Shown here: positions 34,600 to 45,287 of the stretch, in pieces
How the letters are laid out: every line of letters begins with the position of its first letter
How positions within the stretch are numbered: the stretch's first letter is position 1
From: Acorus gramineus
Taxonomy: Eukaryota; Streptophyta; Magnoliopsida; Acorales; Acoraceae
Direction of reading: 5' to 3'
Assembly: GCA_030737835.1 (NCBI GenBank)
Contig: CM060849.1
Span: 4,960,001 to 5,024,000, forward strand
DNA length: 64,000 nt
Made by a program: the position numbers and the translations under genes
The notes under the pieces: model-generated
The model's database searches: none
Told to the model about the DNA's origin: nothing
Seen by the model: only the letters and a program-made list of their open reading frames with translations

Positions 34600-35970
34600 T
34601 TTCGTGTTCTAAATTTTTCCGCATCTTTTTCACATTCTCAGATAAAACGTTGTTGTTAGTCTAAAGGCGCTTGGAAGTTGGAATGGTGCGCTTGGAAGTT
34701 GGAATGGTTTCATTGGAATATCCGTAGACACTCGATACTAGTTAGTCCCTGTCCTAGCTGACTATACATTAATACACTCTACTGGTTGAGCATACATTAT
34801 CATGATATAATATATATTATATTAATATAGTATATGAAAATTTTAATTTTTTATATTTTTAATAAAAAAATGTATTGATTTATTGATTTCACTCTTAAAT
34901 ATTTCATTAGATGAATATATATTTTAAAAATAAACTACAATGGTTAAATACTACAAACAAGACTGGATGTATTTTTTTTATATAAAATAATAAAAAATAG
35001 ACAATGTGATACAAAAAAACTGAAAGATGACACATTAGAAAATGAATAAAAAAAATGAGAGTTCCAATTAGAGATTTTATAAATTCTAATTAATTTCACG
35101 TAAATGCAATAATAGAATAGACAAGTTATTTAGATTCTCACTATTATAACAATATAATTGAATTCAAACAATATATAATATATATCTATAATTTTATAAT
35201 GCATATCTTGACTTTGAATATTTTTAAGGATAATTTTTTAGTTAGATATTTGAATATCATATTATTCTTTTTTTTTATTATTTACATTTTAGTGGAACAT
35301 TCTTATTTTGGGCATTCTCATTTCCTGAATAAAATTAAGACCCAATGAAAAAAAAAAAAAAAAAAAGGAATTCCTTTTGGATAATTGTTCTTAAATCCAT
35401 TGTATTGGGGGTTTCTCATTGCATAAAGTGAGAAGATGATCACATTTTAGCCAATTTTGATTGGATGGATTGGAGGGCTAACACGTTCGTGGAGTGGGGG
35501 AGGGTAGAATAGTTCATTTAATGGGGGGGGTTTAATTTATATAGTCCTGGAGGGATGTGTCTTTTTGTTTTGATTCTGGATTGTGGTGGTGGGGGAGATC
35601 GAATTGTGTGGGGTTTGTACCGTTGATGATTCAACTTTTGTTGTTTTTATTTATGATTGATAGTGGGACAATCCGTGTTTAAAGTGCACAGTTGAGTTTG
35701 GGAGGGGGATGGATGACATCAGCGAAGTATGTGATAATGGAAATAATAATTTTAGAACTATGATTCTGTGGTGCACAAGGCCCGGCAGAAAGGGCTCCCT
35801 ATTACCCTTGAGAAGGCTTGGCTGGTGTCACTTTGCTTTCGTTTTCCACGTATGATGTAATTGTATGATGTAGTTAAAAGTGATGCTTTGACAATGAATT
35901 AGGGTTCAATTAAAATTTTATGTATCTTTTTCAATTTTGAATTTTTTTTATAATTAGAGATATGAAACAT
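34600..35970. other. AT-rich upstream region of the TPK gene
   Basis: No gene is recognised. A 22-bp tandem duplication (GCGCTTGGAAGTTGGAATGG, twice) sits near 34668-34709. A long A-tract lies at about 35348-35366. The region probably includes the TPK promoter. Confidence 0.5.
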
Positions 35971-36053
35971 TAATGCCATGTTTGAATACAGAATAACCCA
36001 GTGAATAAACTAGAATTATGCAAAATAAGTGATTTGTCATGTTTGGATGCCCA

Positions 36054-36929
36054 CAGGGGCGGATCTATAGGTAGACTGGGCCGGGCTATAGCCCGGCCCA
36101 GATTTTTGAAAAAAATCCTTATATTCCCCTTGAACTCATATCTTAATTAACTTGATATATAACAAACACATATTTTATATTATTTTGGTCCATTGGATCA
36201 GATTCTTGGGGGAGATGTTTTGTTGATTTTGAGAAGAAAAATGTGTTGAGACGTTATGATTGATGTGTGAAAAAGATTCGGTGGAGAAAAATAAAGGTGT
36301 GAGAGATATGGACAGCTAATTGTTTCCTATAATGATTGAATTAAAGTCTAAATTATTGTTTTTATATTTTAAATGGATTAATTAAGTGGAAATAAGTGTG
36401 ATACTTTGCTAAGTGCCGCTAATTAAATTATTTTTATATTTGTTTTTTATTTTTTTGTGGCATATAATAAAATTGCCATAACATTTAAAGGCATTTTTTT
36501 TTATTGTCACAAAAAAACTGCAGCTAAAATCACTTTTTTGTATGATTTTTTGTGATTTTATTTTCTCTTTCTAGAATATCTAAGTGTGACAGTGGTTTTG
36601 TTTTTTAAAATAAATAAGAAGGATTTTTATCATTTTTTTTAATGAAAGAATGGGTCAAGTTCTATTTTTATATGTATTTTCTATTTATTTTTAATGTCTC
36701 ATTATTAATTTTTTTAATAAAACAAAGGCGGTAGTTTTTTTATTGATTATTTATAGTAATGTTTATTTATATAATTTTTTATATATCTATGTGATTGTTG
36801 AGTAGATTTTGATTATAAATTTAATTTATTTATATAAAATTTTACTTAGTGCTTTTTATTAGGCATAAAAATTTTTTTATCAAAATTTAATTCAGCCCAC
36901 CCCAAAATTATTTTCTGGCTCCGCCTCTG
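36054..36929. mobile_element. Non-autonomous hAT element, target duplication GATGCCCA
   Basis: GATGCCCA occurs exactly at 36046-36053 and 36930-36937. Ends are CAGGGGCGGATCTATAGG on the left and CAGAGGCGGAGCCAGAAA (reverse complement) on the right, the CAGGGGCGGA-type terminus of plant hAT elements. GGGCCGGGCTATAGCCCGGC near the left end forms a local palindrome. There is no transposase in the 876 bp. The insertion is inside the PIF-like element. Confidence 0.92.
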
Positions 36930-37740
36930 GATGCCCAAGATACTCTTGCATATCTTATGCCATAATAATGTGTAATAACCTTGCATTGGAATTTCCTGTG
37001 TGAGCTTGAATACAGTAATTCCAAGATATTCAAAAACAAGTGAATATGTGGGCCCCACCTTAAATAAGGTTATTGAGAAATGCGAAACCCCATCTATCTC
37101 ATCTGAGGAACATTTTTTTACCAAACAATCGTCTCATGTGATCCTCTCTGCAGCGACTCAAAGAAGTTTTGAATGGGGTCTTCAATGGCTGATTGTGGTG
37201 CCGATCTCCAACGAATCTGCATCAACTCAAATTCTCTAGTGAATCTGTGACATGTCCATCATAACCTTTTTTGCATCGCCTCCCGTGATCCCAGTCTACA
37301 ACCACTCAAATCCTTCAATGGCTTTCTTGAATTGAGGAATGTTTATGGCTATATTAGGACCCCTGTGGTTTGAGGCTTCAATTTAATATACACGAGTAAA
37401 CAATGTTAGAGAAGTGATTTGGTTGTACAAGCCTGGTGTAATTGTAACACAAATTTTGGGTGCATGAAACATGTGTTGCTCAATGAAGAGGAAAGCAACA
37501 CAGCTCCCACATTGCACCGACCTGATCATGATACTTTGCTTACATTCTATCCACACAATTTTTTTATTATATGAATGTGAGTTAGGGGAAGCAATGTGTA
37601 GGAAAGACACAAAAAAAAGGAAGTCAGATTATTTATACATATGCAAGGTATTATTGAAGGAATTTTGGAATGAGGAGGTTCAAAGGCCGTGGGACATCCA
37701 GATGCATGGCGCCCTGTCGTCCGCCAAAATGGAGCGCTAT

Positions 37741-38360
37741 CTGGAGTTGATCAGCTGGCTAATCTCAGTTAGATTGAATGTGAGCAATGACGAAAGAGTG
37801 ACGTAGAGTAGACATGCGAGTAGGGTTTTCACGGTGAAAGCGGGATATGCTTGGTGGTAGCTGGAGCAGCCCCTCGTTGAGGCTACCGCCGACAAATGGA
37901 AAGAAACACGGAAGGTACGTGTCCCCGTGAAAGTACAAGTTTTTATGTGGCTCACTTTCCAAGAGGAACTCCTAACGTATGTATATCGGGCAAAAAGGAG
38001 ACCGGAAGACTGGACCCTATGTGCTTTATGCAACGCAGAACCCAAAAAGGTGAGTCACTTGATATGCGAATGCATCATGCCTCAACGGTAATGGGCGCCT
38101 TTGGGGACAGCGACCGAGCTTGCGCTCCCGTCTGGCAGATTGGAGTCCCTATGGAGCCGGGCAGCATCTGAGGAGGCTGGGGATATAAGTGCAACGGCAA
38201 AGATTTCACAAATGGTAGTTTCGGTAGAGGCGTGGGCTATTTGGCTAACGCGAAATCAGGCCATCTTCTAAAATTAAAGAGTCTATATTGAAAACTTGGT
38301 GGAGTTGGTGGAAGTGTTCAGTCTGTCCATTTTGTGGGAGGAGCGTTGGTGGTGATGGGC
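37741..38360 (+). pseudogene. LINE C-terminal fragment (zf-RVT region)
   Basis: One plus-strand frame with three in-frame stops reads RVFTVKAGYAWW, KVQVFMWLTFQEELLTYVY, TLCALCNAEPKKVSHLICEC and, further on, EAWAIWLTRNQAIF. This order (FSVKSAY, then FLWR.., then C..C......H....C, then WAIWKARN) is the zinc-binding tail after the reverse transcriptase in plant LINEs. No reverse transcriptase core is present upstream. Confidence 0.75.
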
Positions 38361-38801
38361 CAGCGTCGAAGCAGATGCGAGGCGAGGGCAAGGTGGAATG
38401 TTATTGGTTGGTAGTTACTCATCTACTCACCAACTCTTCCTAGTGAAAAGCCACCTTTTTTTATTCCCTTTTATGTAATTTTCTCAATCACATCTTCTCA
38501 GATGTATCTCTTTTGGACTTTGTATTTCGATGCTATTTATGCTTGCAATAGAATTTCTAACTTATCTAAAAAACTTAAATATTAAAAAAATCATCTATCA
38601 ATTTATTAACATCATATTCACATATTATTCATCAAACAATACACTACTTATTCCTAGTGAAAATATCTGAAAACATAACCAAACATAAAATCTCATATTC
38701 CACTGCTATACCCAGTTATGCAGGAATAACTATATACCCTAGCTTATGTCTTATCCTACATCCAAATGGGGGCTAACACTTTATATATAACATTAATATC
38801 A

Positions 38802-38880
38802 GGGTGTGGCTGAGTTGGCTAGAACATGCATGGATTTGTTCCACATGATTGCATGTCGATTCTCATCCCCTCGTGTCATA
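38802..38880 (+). mobile_element. tRNA-derived SINE-like head
   Basis: A box-A-like TGGCTGAGTTGG (38807-38818) and a box-B-like GTCGATTCTC (38855-38864) are spaced as in RNA polymerase III promoters, within a sequence that begins GGGTGTGGC. It cannot fold as a complete tRNA, which points to a SINE head rather than a functional tRNA gene. No clear poly-A tail or duplication was found. Confidence 0.4.
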
Positions 38881-39264
38881 GTAAAAATTCATTCCATGGT
38901 TTTTATTTGATCAATAATTATTCAGAAGCCCCATCTTATAAGCCTCATTAAAGGCCCCATGACATGGTATATACGTAATGTCTAATGTGCCCTTCAAACC
39001 ATTTTAGATAACTATCACCACAATTATGGGACGGTTAGTGATTCTCATATGGAACCATGCGAATTCAATTGACGTTTTTTTTTATTATTATTATCACAAT
39101 TGAATTGTTAATCATCCACAATAATCGATATTTTTTTATTGGACATTATAATTTTTTTTTAAGCACACTTTTGAAGAGCACATAAAAGCATATCAGAAGA
39201 TTTTTTTGGAGGTTTTTCAACCATTGATTTATCTTTTGGGAGGATTTTTTCATATATGATTTGA

Positions 39265-39990
39265 TTGGATATCACAATTGATCGATTTGACTATCGATTT
39301 TAATGTCTGTTGATTCAGGTGTGATTTTGTTTATTTGTTTGTCTCCACTTGCTACAAATTTTTTCTTGAATTTGGTGTTTGACGTTCAATCTAGCAGCAT
39401 ATGATGCATTTGTTTTACAATTTTTCTCTGAATCTGGTTTTTTTTATTTTAAATTTATTTTTTGGAGGATTTTTAGAGTCTTGATGTTATTTTGGACTTA
39501 TATGTATTACTTTTTCAAATGTCAGTTATATTTTCAAACTAATATGAACCTTTATGCATTAGTTTTTTATAAGCCAGTTACATTTATGAAAGTAACTGTC
39601 TTTTACTATATAAGCCATTACTTTGTGTAATGAAATTGATGTGTATAAGCCTTATATAGCCATTTTTGTGCAATTGATTGATTTGGTTATCATTTTCAAT
39701 GTTTGTCAATTCAGGTGTGACCTTCGTCGTTGTTTATTTTTGCATTTGTTACAATTGTTTTCTTGAATTTGGTGTTTGATATTAAATCTGGCAGCCTTTG
39801 ATCCGGCTTTTGTTTACAATTTTTTTTTAATCTAGTGTTTGATGTTAAATTTGTGTTTTGGAGGACTTTTAGAATTTTGATGTTGTATTGGCATGTGGTT
39901 GTGTAATATTTCAAACTAATCTGAACATTTATGCATTATATTTTATAAATCGGTTACATTTTTGAAATGTAACTGATGTTTATATGCCTT
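39265..39990. repeat. Direct duplication of a ~370-395 bp unit
   Basis: Shared blocks include TCAATTCAGGTGTGA, TTTTCTTGAATTTGGTGTTT, and TTGGAGGA followed by TTTTAGA, seen first from about 39265 and again from about 39665. The copies differ by scattered substitutions and small indels. No coding potential is evident. The surrounding 38932-40480 has weakly inverted ends (GAAGCCCCAT against CAAGCCCCAA), so it may lie inside an old Mutator-like element. Confidence 0.6.
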
Positions 39991-40078
39991 GTACAATAAA
40001 ATTCAGTTACATTCACAAATGTAACTGAACTTTTTGTGTAATATATTTCAACACTAAGTTACATTCAAAAATTGTAAC
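39577..40078. repeat. Recurrent small hairpins GTTACATT...AATGTAAC
   Basis: Four short palindromes of the form GTTACATTnnnnAAxGTAAC occur at 39577-39596, 39952-39973, 40006-40025 and 40059-40078, all in the same setting followed by TGA, TGT or TAAC. Such spaced hairpins could be protein-binding or structural motifs of a transposon. Confidence 0.55.
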
Positions 40079-40683
40079 TAACTTTTAATTTGATCTTAGT
40101 GATTCATCAAAAGTCAGTTATATTCATCAAAAGGTGGATGTGGAGGTTAGAAAATGTGGAGTCTAGAGGAGGACTAGAAAGGTAGTTGAATCATCTCTCA
40201 TATGATAAAGGGCAGCGAGAGGAATCCACGGGTGGTGACATTGGTCATCGGAGATGAGCAGGTTGACGGGAATGATTTTTTTTAAGTGACGGATGTATAT
40301 AAAAGAAATGGTTGAAATTTTTGAGATGTGTTTTGAGAGGAGAAAACGTGGGGTATTAGTTAGAAGTAGATTGTATTTTGTCTTTTTAACTTTTTGAAAA
40401 GATCAAACAAACAACCAATACGAAAATGCCACCTAATGGGACTTGTGAGTGGGGCCTAAATATTGGGGCTTGAGTCGTAAAACTCTTATTTGACATATTA
40501 CCCCTCAAATTCAATTTAAGACCAGTGAAGATAGAAATAAGAGGTAATTGTTTGTGTCCAATCCTAAAGGTCAAACTAACTTTGACAAATAAACCATGTT
40601 TGTTGTAACTTCATAGTATTGATTGATTGAAGTCCTACTACATTTAGTCCCACCATGTAGTCGACTTCAAGGGTGTTGTTGGC

Positions 40684-42030
40684 TGTCTACTATGATTGTT
40701 AACTGGTCGGGTCGGGTCTGAGTCGGGTGGACCCGGATTGACCAGAGCTTGGGTCCGTCAGATTGGACAAGCCAAACCTGTAAGAAGATAGCTGATGAAG
40801 ACCAGGCATCCCACTTTGACGGTTACATTGGAGTAGCCGACATGCACCTTAGCCCAAATCCATTGAAAACCTAGCCAAAACCCTGACAAGTACCCTAACC
40901 GTCTAACCCTAACGAGTACCTCTAATCAGCCGTCTCCCTATACCGGCTGACTTCAACCAACCGCCCCCTAATCGCTCCCCTGAAATGGGACATAAAGATC
41001 ACATTTATTGTCAGTGATGACAGCGGTTTATCCTGACCAATCGGCCCTCTCTAACAGCTCAATCCCAGTAACCACCCAAATCCATCACCAACTTGAGATG
41101 GGACTTAAAATTATAAATGATGACGAATGGCTAGTTGAAACTAGCCGGCCCTCACCTCGATAAATCCATAAAGTATAAAGTAATTTTACTTTGCTGTGAA
41201 GTTACTTAGCCTCATGCTCTTGTCCAATACATGCTATTACCCAATGGACCATTCAATACTATGTTTTGCAATCAAAGTTACTTAGCCACACCCTCTTGCC
41301 CAAGCTATTCTATTACCCAATGGATCCTTCAATGCATCTTTTCAACTATAAAAGGAGGAGTAGGGGTGAGAAAGAGGAGGTGGAAAAATTCATTTAGAGA
41401 GTAGGGTGTTTGAATTCAAAAGAGAGAGAGGTATTGGAAAAGGAAGTGGAGGAAATAGACATTTTGAGAGACCAAAGCGATAGGAGAATGCCAAACCTCT
41501 GTTCCTCCACTCTACCCCCACCATATTTCAAATTCTATACCCATATCTCACTTATCCATAAGCTTAAACTTATCCACCCACCACCTTAATCTGACAAATC
41601 AAAAGCCCATACTCAAGTTTTGGTTAGAAGTCTAGAAGCACTAAGCAAATTTGTTGAGAAAAGGTGTGCACGTGATGGCCGGTTAGTGCAAACCAGCCTA
41701 CAGTCAGTTGTCACCCAATCTCTTCAGAAACAGGTCAGCTAATACCTTTTAGCTAGCAGGCTTAGATGGCTGACATCAAGTAGCCGATGGGAACAAATGG
41801 CTAAGTTTTAGTAGTCGACCGTTTACTGCTTTATTTATCTTTTTATATTATATCTACAATTGGCATATTAAGATTAGCAAACGCATATTTACTTGCTTTA
41901 TTTGTCCGCTTTATTTATATATTTTCTTTTTTACCAATACTCAATGTTTCAACTCAAGGTGGCTAACACCCCTTGGTTGAATTCTGTACGGACCCGTGAA
42001 CTCTAGGTCGAGCTACCACTATAGACCATA
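40684..42030 (+). mobile_element. Probable LTR of a Ty3/gypsy-type element
   Basis: The sequence has a promoter-like TATAAAAGG box at 41347, a stretch GGGACATAAAG (40988) and CCG-rich motifs that recur in the same order in the LTR-like sequence at 55639 (TATAAATAGG at 56167, GGGACATAAAG near 55876). The 3' end has GTACGGACCCGTGAACTCTA. Exact LTR termini were not resolved, and no matching partner LTR in this window is close enough to date it. Confidence 0.5.
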
Positions 42031-42689
42031 ACCATTTGGATCCATCAATTACAAATCATGAGGCTTATCATCAGCGGTTGGTGTGGGAGGTTTACCTCCT
42101 CAAGGTCGAATAAATTGGTCTCAATCATGCCAACAACTCGTTTTTGGCAAGAGGGCATGTGAGGAGCCATACTCCAATGGGACATGCTAGTCTCCGAGTA
42201 ATCCAAGTTATTATCATTCCAATTAGGCCTCGTTGGTGTGTTTTCACCCAATACATTATTAGTGGCCTTCGTAATGACTTGAGCTTTTCCAGGGGCATGA
42301 CATGTGATGTAGTGAGCGAGCCTTCCATCACAGATCAATGCGTTGACCTGATCTAGGAGGCTCCAACACTCGTTGGTAATGTTGATGTAATCATTGTGGA
42401 AAGTGTACCTATTTCCACAATCCTAATCCTTCACAGAGGATCATATAAGCTACGAGAGCTTGAAGATGTCATTGTCCTTGTTCTTCTAGAAGATCTGTTG
42501 CAAGGAGAGGATCAAAGGGTGCTCTGGATCTCTGTCTCTTGAAGAGCGCTCATTGTTGCCTCATCCTCCATCCTTCTTTGATCCTGATGTGGTGGGCTTC
42601 TTTGACCCCTTCAAGCTAGAAGTCATGGTAACAAGGCACGTGGCCTTGCGAGAGGTGAAAGTTGTGCCCTCTTCAAGGTGAATGCACTC

Positions 42690-43600
42690 TTTGTGCAAGC
42701 GAGCACATCCACCATGCTTGTGGACGGTTTTCGAATGAGCAACTCATATAGTCTACCTTGGGTGAGAGCCCATCATGGAAAGCCATGGCTTGCAGCTCTC
42801 AACCGATATCATTATGTGCTAATCACTCTACGAATTCCTTGAGCCTCTCTCCTAAAACCTACATGTTGTATTCTGAAAAGGTTTGTGACATCCTTCTTCG
42901 AACAACAATGGTAAATGTAGTAGCCAATGAAGACCTCAGAACTATGAGAAGCTACAGGTCAATCCGACCAATAACTTCTAGAATCATGTCAATGCTAACC
43001 CATTGAGCCTATGTAGGAAGACTTTACACATAAGATTGTCATCCCTGGCTTGAAGCGACCTCTTTTGATGATAGTGGTAGATATGCTTGTTGGGGTATGT
43101 CTTACATTCATAAAGCTTGAACTTGGGTGACACAAACTTCGAGGCAACGAAGCCTCAAGAATTTCCAATGAAAGGAGAGAGATGAATGGTTTGGACTGAC
43201 TGCAGAGCCATTTTTGCATCTTCATGTTCTGAAGCCTCTCATCCATCTGCCAGGAGGTTCTCCTTCCACTCAAGGTCATCATCACAAGATTTCTTCAAAC
43301 TCCCCATCTTGGATGACCTCTCGGGTAGATCTTATGGCAAGGCCAAATTGTATCATTGCGGATCCTCTGGTTCTCGCTTTAAACAATCTCATAAGCCGCT
43401 CTAAGATGCTCGGAGTGGCTTCTGCAGCAACCCTCTTAGATTTTTCACATTGTTGCATTAGTTCGATAGGATCGATTGGAGGTTCCGACCCAATGCAACA
43501 ATAGAAGATCGGATGACCGATCACGCAAAGTTTATTTGTCTTGCCAACTGCTACTTCACACGAGCGTCGACCGAGATAATATAGCACTGGAAATATTGAG
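42690..43600 (-). pseudogene. Ty3/gypsy gag, heavily decayed
   Basis: Minus-strand frames read ILERLMRLFKAR, ILEASLPRS, FKLYECKTYPNKHIYHYH, DDNLMCKVFLHRLNGLALT and, further on, MAFHDGL. These correspond to the plant gypsy gag pattern: ...ILEAPLPRKF, FK.YDGT.DP..H, LMCKVFP.TL.G.A..W, and ...AAFHNGL. Multiple frameshifts and stops are present. The 5' side is cut by a Copia-like LTR at 43699. Confidence 0.65.
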
Positions 43601-43698
43601 CGGGTGCCTCTATTAAAGGCACTTCGACGATTAAGTCAGTAAAAATGAAAATATGTAAAGGCAGGAGCTAGGATCATATTACCCATTTACATTAGGTT

Positions 43699-43892
43699 TG
43701 TTAAATAGTTATTATTATGAAAATATTGTGTTATTATTATAATAATATTGAGTCATTATTGCTTTCTTCGTTTTCCTATTTTTTTGTTATGATATTTTAA
43801 GATTTTCTTTGTCTATCTATAAATAGAACTTTTGATTCTTCTAATATAATAAGAATAATTCTCTTCCTTTATTCTAGCATGGTATGAGAGCC
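43699..43892 (+). mobile_element. Short Copia-like LTR followed by a Met-tRNA primer-binding site
   Basis: A 181-bp LTR-like block (43699-43879) starts TGTTAAATAG and ends TCTAGCA, with TATAAATAG near 43818. It is immediately followed by TGGTATGAGAGCC at 43880-43892, a near match to the initiator-Met primer-binding site TGGTATCAGAGCC. A related LTR lies at 58806-58954. Sequence after the primer site (to about 44165) looks like an untranslated leader. No gag-pol is retained. Confidence 0.7.
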
Positions 43893-45287
43893 ACGTCAAA
43901 AACCCTGGATCCAAAAATATTTTCTCTTCTTCTTTTCCACTTCATTTGAGGAGTTTTCAATCGGAACGGGGCCGGGGAGGATTTGTTGTCTCCATACAAT
44001 TTTTTTTCTTTCGTTATGTTGTTTGCTTCTCGCACAAACTAGCACGCCGACCGCCATGCACCACTTGTTCGCATGCCCAAGCGCCCGTCCGTGCACTACC
44101 CATCGCATCCGTCTCCACGTGCCCGAGCTGTCTGTCCACGTGAGATCCCGAGAACCATCCGCCAATCACGCGTATCCGATTGCGTAATCGTAACTGAGGA
44201 GGATATTTTTCCCTTTAGTTAAACTATCGATTTTCAGAGCCTTCCTTCATGAACCTGGACCCGATTAGAAATAGGTCTTGCATTCACAAAGAAATCAGAG
44301 GGACACCGGTGTGGTGCTAGCGAAAGGGCCTCTGAAGAGATGTATCAGTAGGGGATTCAAAACAAGACTCACTTAAATTTTGGTGGCTTGAGAGTAGAAA
44401 ATTCGATTAGATTTGATTCGATACCTTAGCTTTTTGGATTACCTCCCTTTTTATAGGGTCAACTCGGCTAGATTGCCGCTTCCACTCTCCTTTGGCTGTT
44501 GTAACAGTTTCCTCACTAAACACTTAGTGGGCACTTTTCAGGGGAAACTGTACATGTTAATGAGGCACGTTGTGCCACTAATTGCCCATGTCCAATAAGT
44601 AATGGGCCTTCATTATCTCCCTGTTAGTTACGGACGTTACAGTCGTCTGATCATTTCCTTGGTTCTGCTCGTGTCCTTGGGCTTGATCGTGCTTCTGTTA
44701 TATCTTTGAGTGTGTGTCTTCGAGTTGAAAAGTCACCCGACGTCTGGTCATGTCTCTCCTGCTCGTTCACGAGAAGTAAGGTCATCCAATCAGACCTCTA
44801 ATCTGATCGTGCCCTCGAGGTGACATTCGCCCACGAGGTGTCTGACTGTCCGACTAAACCCTCGTTCTAGTTGTGCCAGCGTGCTCGGGAGTGTCATCAT
44901 GACATTTTAGATTCGGATCCGGATTTGTGGGCCCCAAGTGTGACGGCCCATATTCGTCTTGGCGTGGCACGTGTAATTTTCTAACATGGTACAGATTTTT
45001 ACCTCCACGGATGCCCCCTCTTCTGTTCTTTTTGTATTGTCTAGAGAGCAGGAGATTAGAAAAAATCACCTCGTCTCCGCTTTTTGGGAGGTCAAAGATA
45101 TGGTAGCCTGTCAACTCAGGATTTTCTGCTCTGTTGAGGATTTGACGGCTGATTTACTGTGTCAGCTTTAATGGCGCGTGGCCTCCATAATCCCCTTTTT
45201 AAAAACCCAAACGTCAGCGTCTCTTTGGATTTCATGAAACCCATTCTCGAGGCAATAATTTCACCTCAATATCTGCAGCGAATAAGT
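43893..45287. other. Retrotransposon leader/LTR remnants, no gene
   Basis: The first ~270 bp continue the Copia-like leader. From about 44200 the composition changes, and the block with GACATTTTAGATTCGGATCC (44899-44918), TGTGGGCCCCAAGTGTGACG and ATTTTCTAACATGGTACAG looks like LTR or flanking sequence of the Tat-type element. A 24-bp match to the 44.9 kb motif recurs inverted at about 57410. Termini are unresolved. Confidence 0.4.

Larger units (their letters stand above)
35974..38773. mobile_element. PIF/Harbinger-like element with nested hAT and LINE pieces
   Basis: A TAA duplication (35971-35973 and 38774-38776) flanks ends that resemble each other when inverted: TGCCATGTTTGAATACAGAA on the left, GCCCCCATTTGGATGTAGGA on the right (reverse complement). 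The MITE at 58205 has similar ends and also a TAA duplication. No PIF transposase is visible; the interior is mostly other insertions. The TIR match is imperfect, so this call is moderate. Confidence 0.55.

Noticed and set aside
38802-38880. Functional tRNA gene
   Set aside because: Boxes A and B are present, but the cloverleaf stems do not close; it is better explained as a SINE head.
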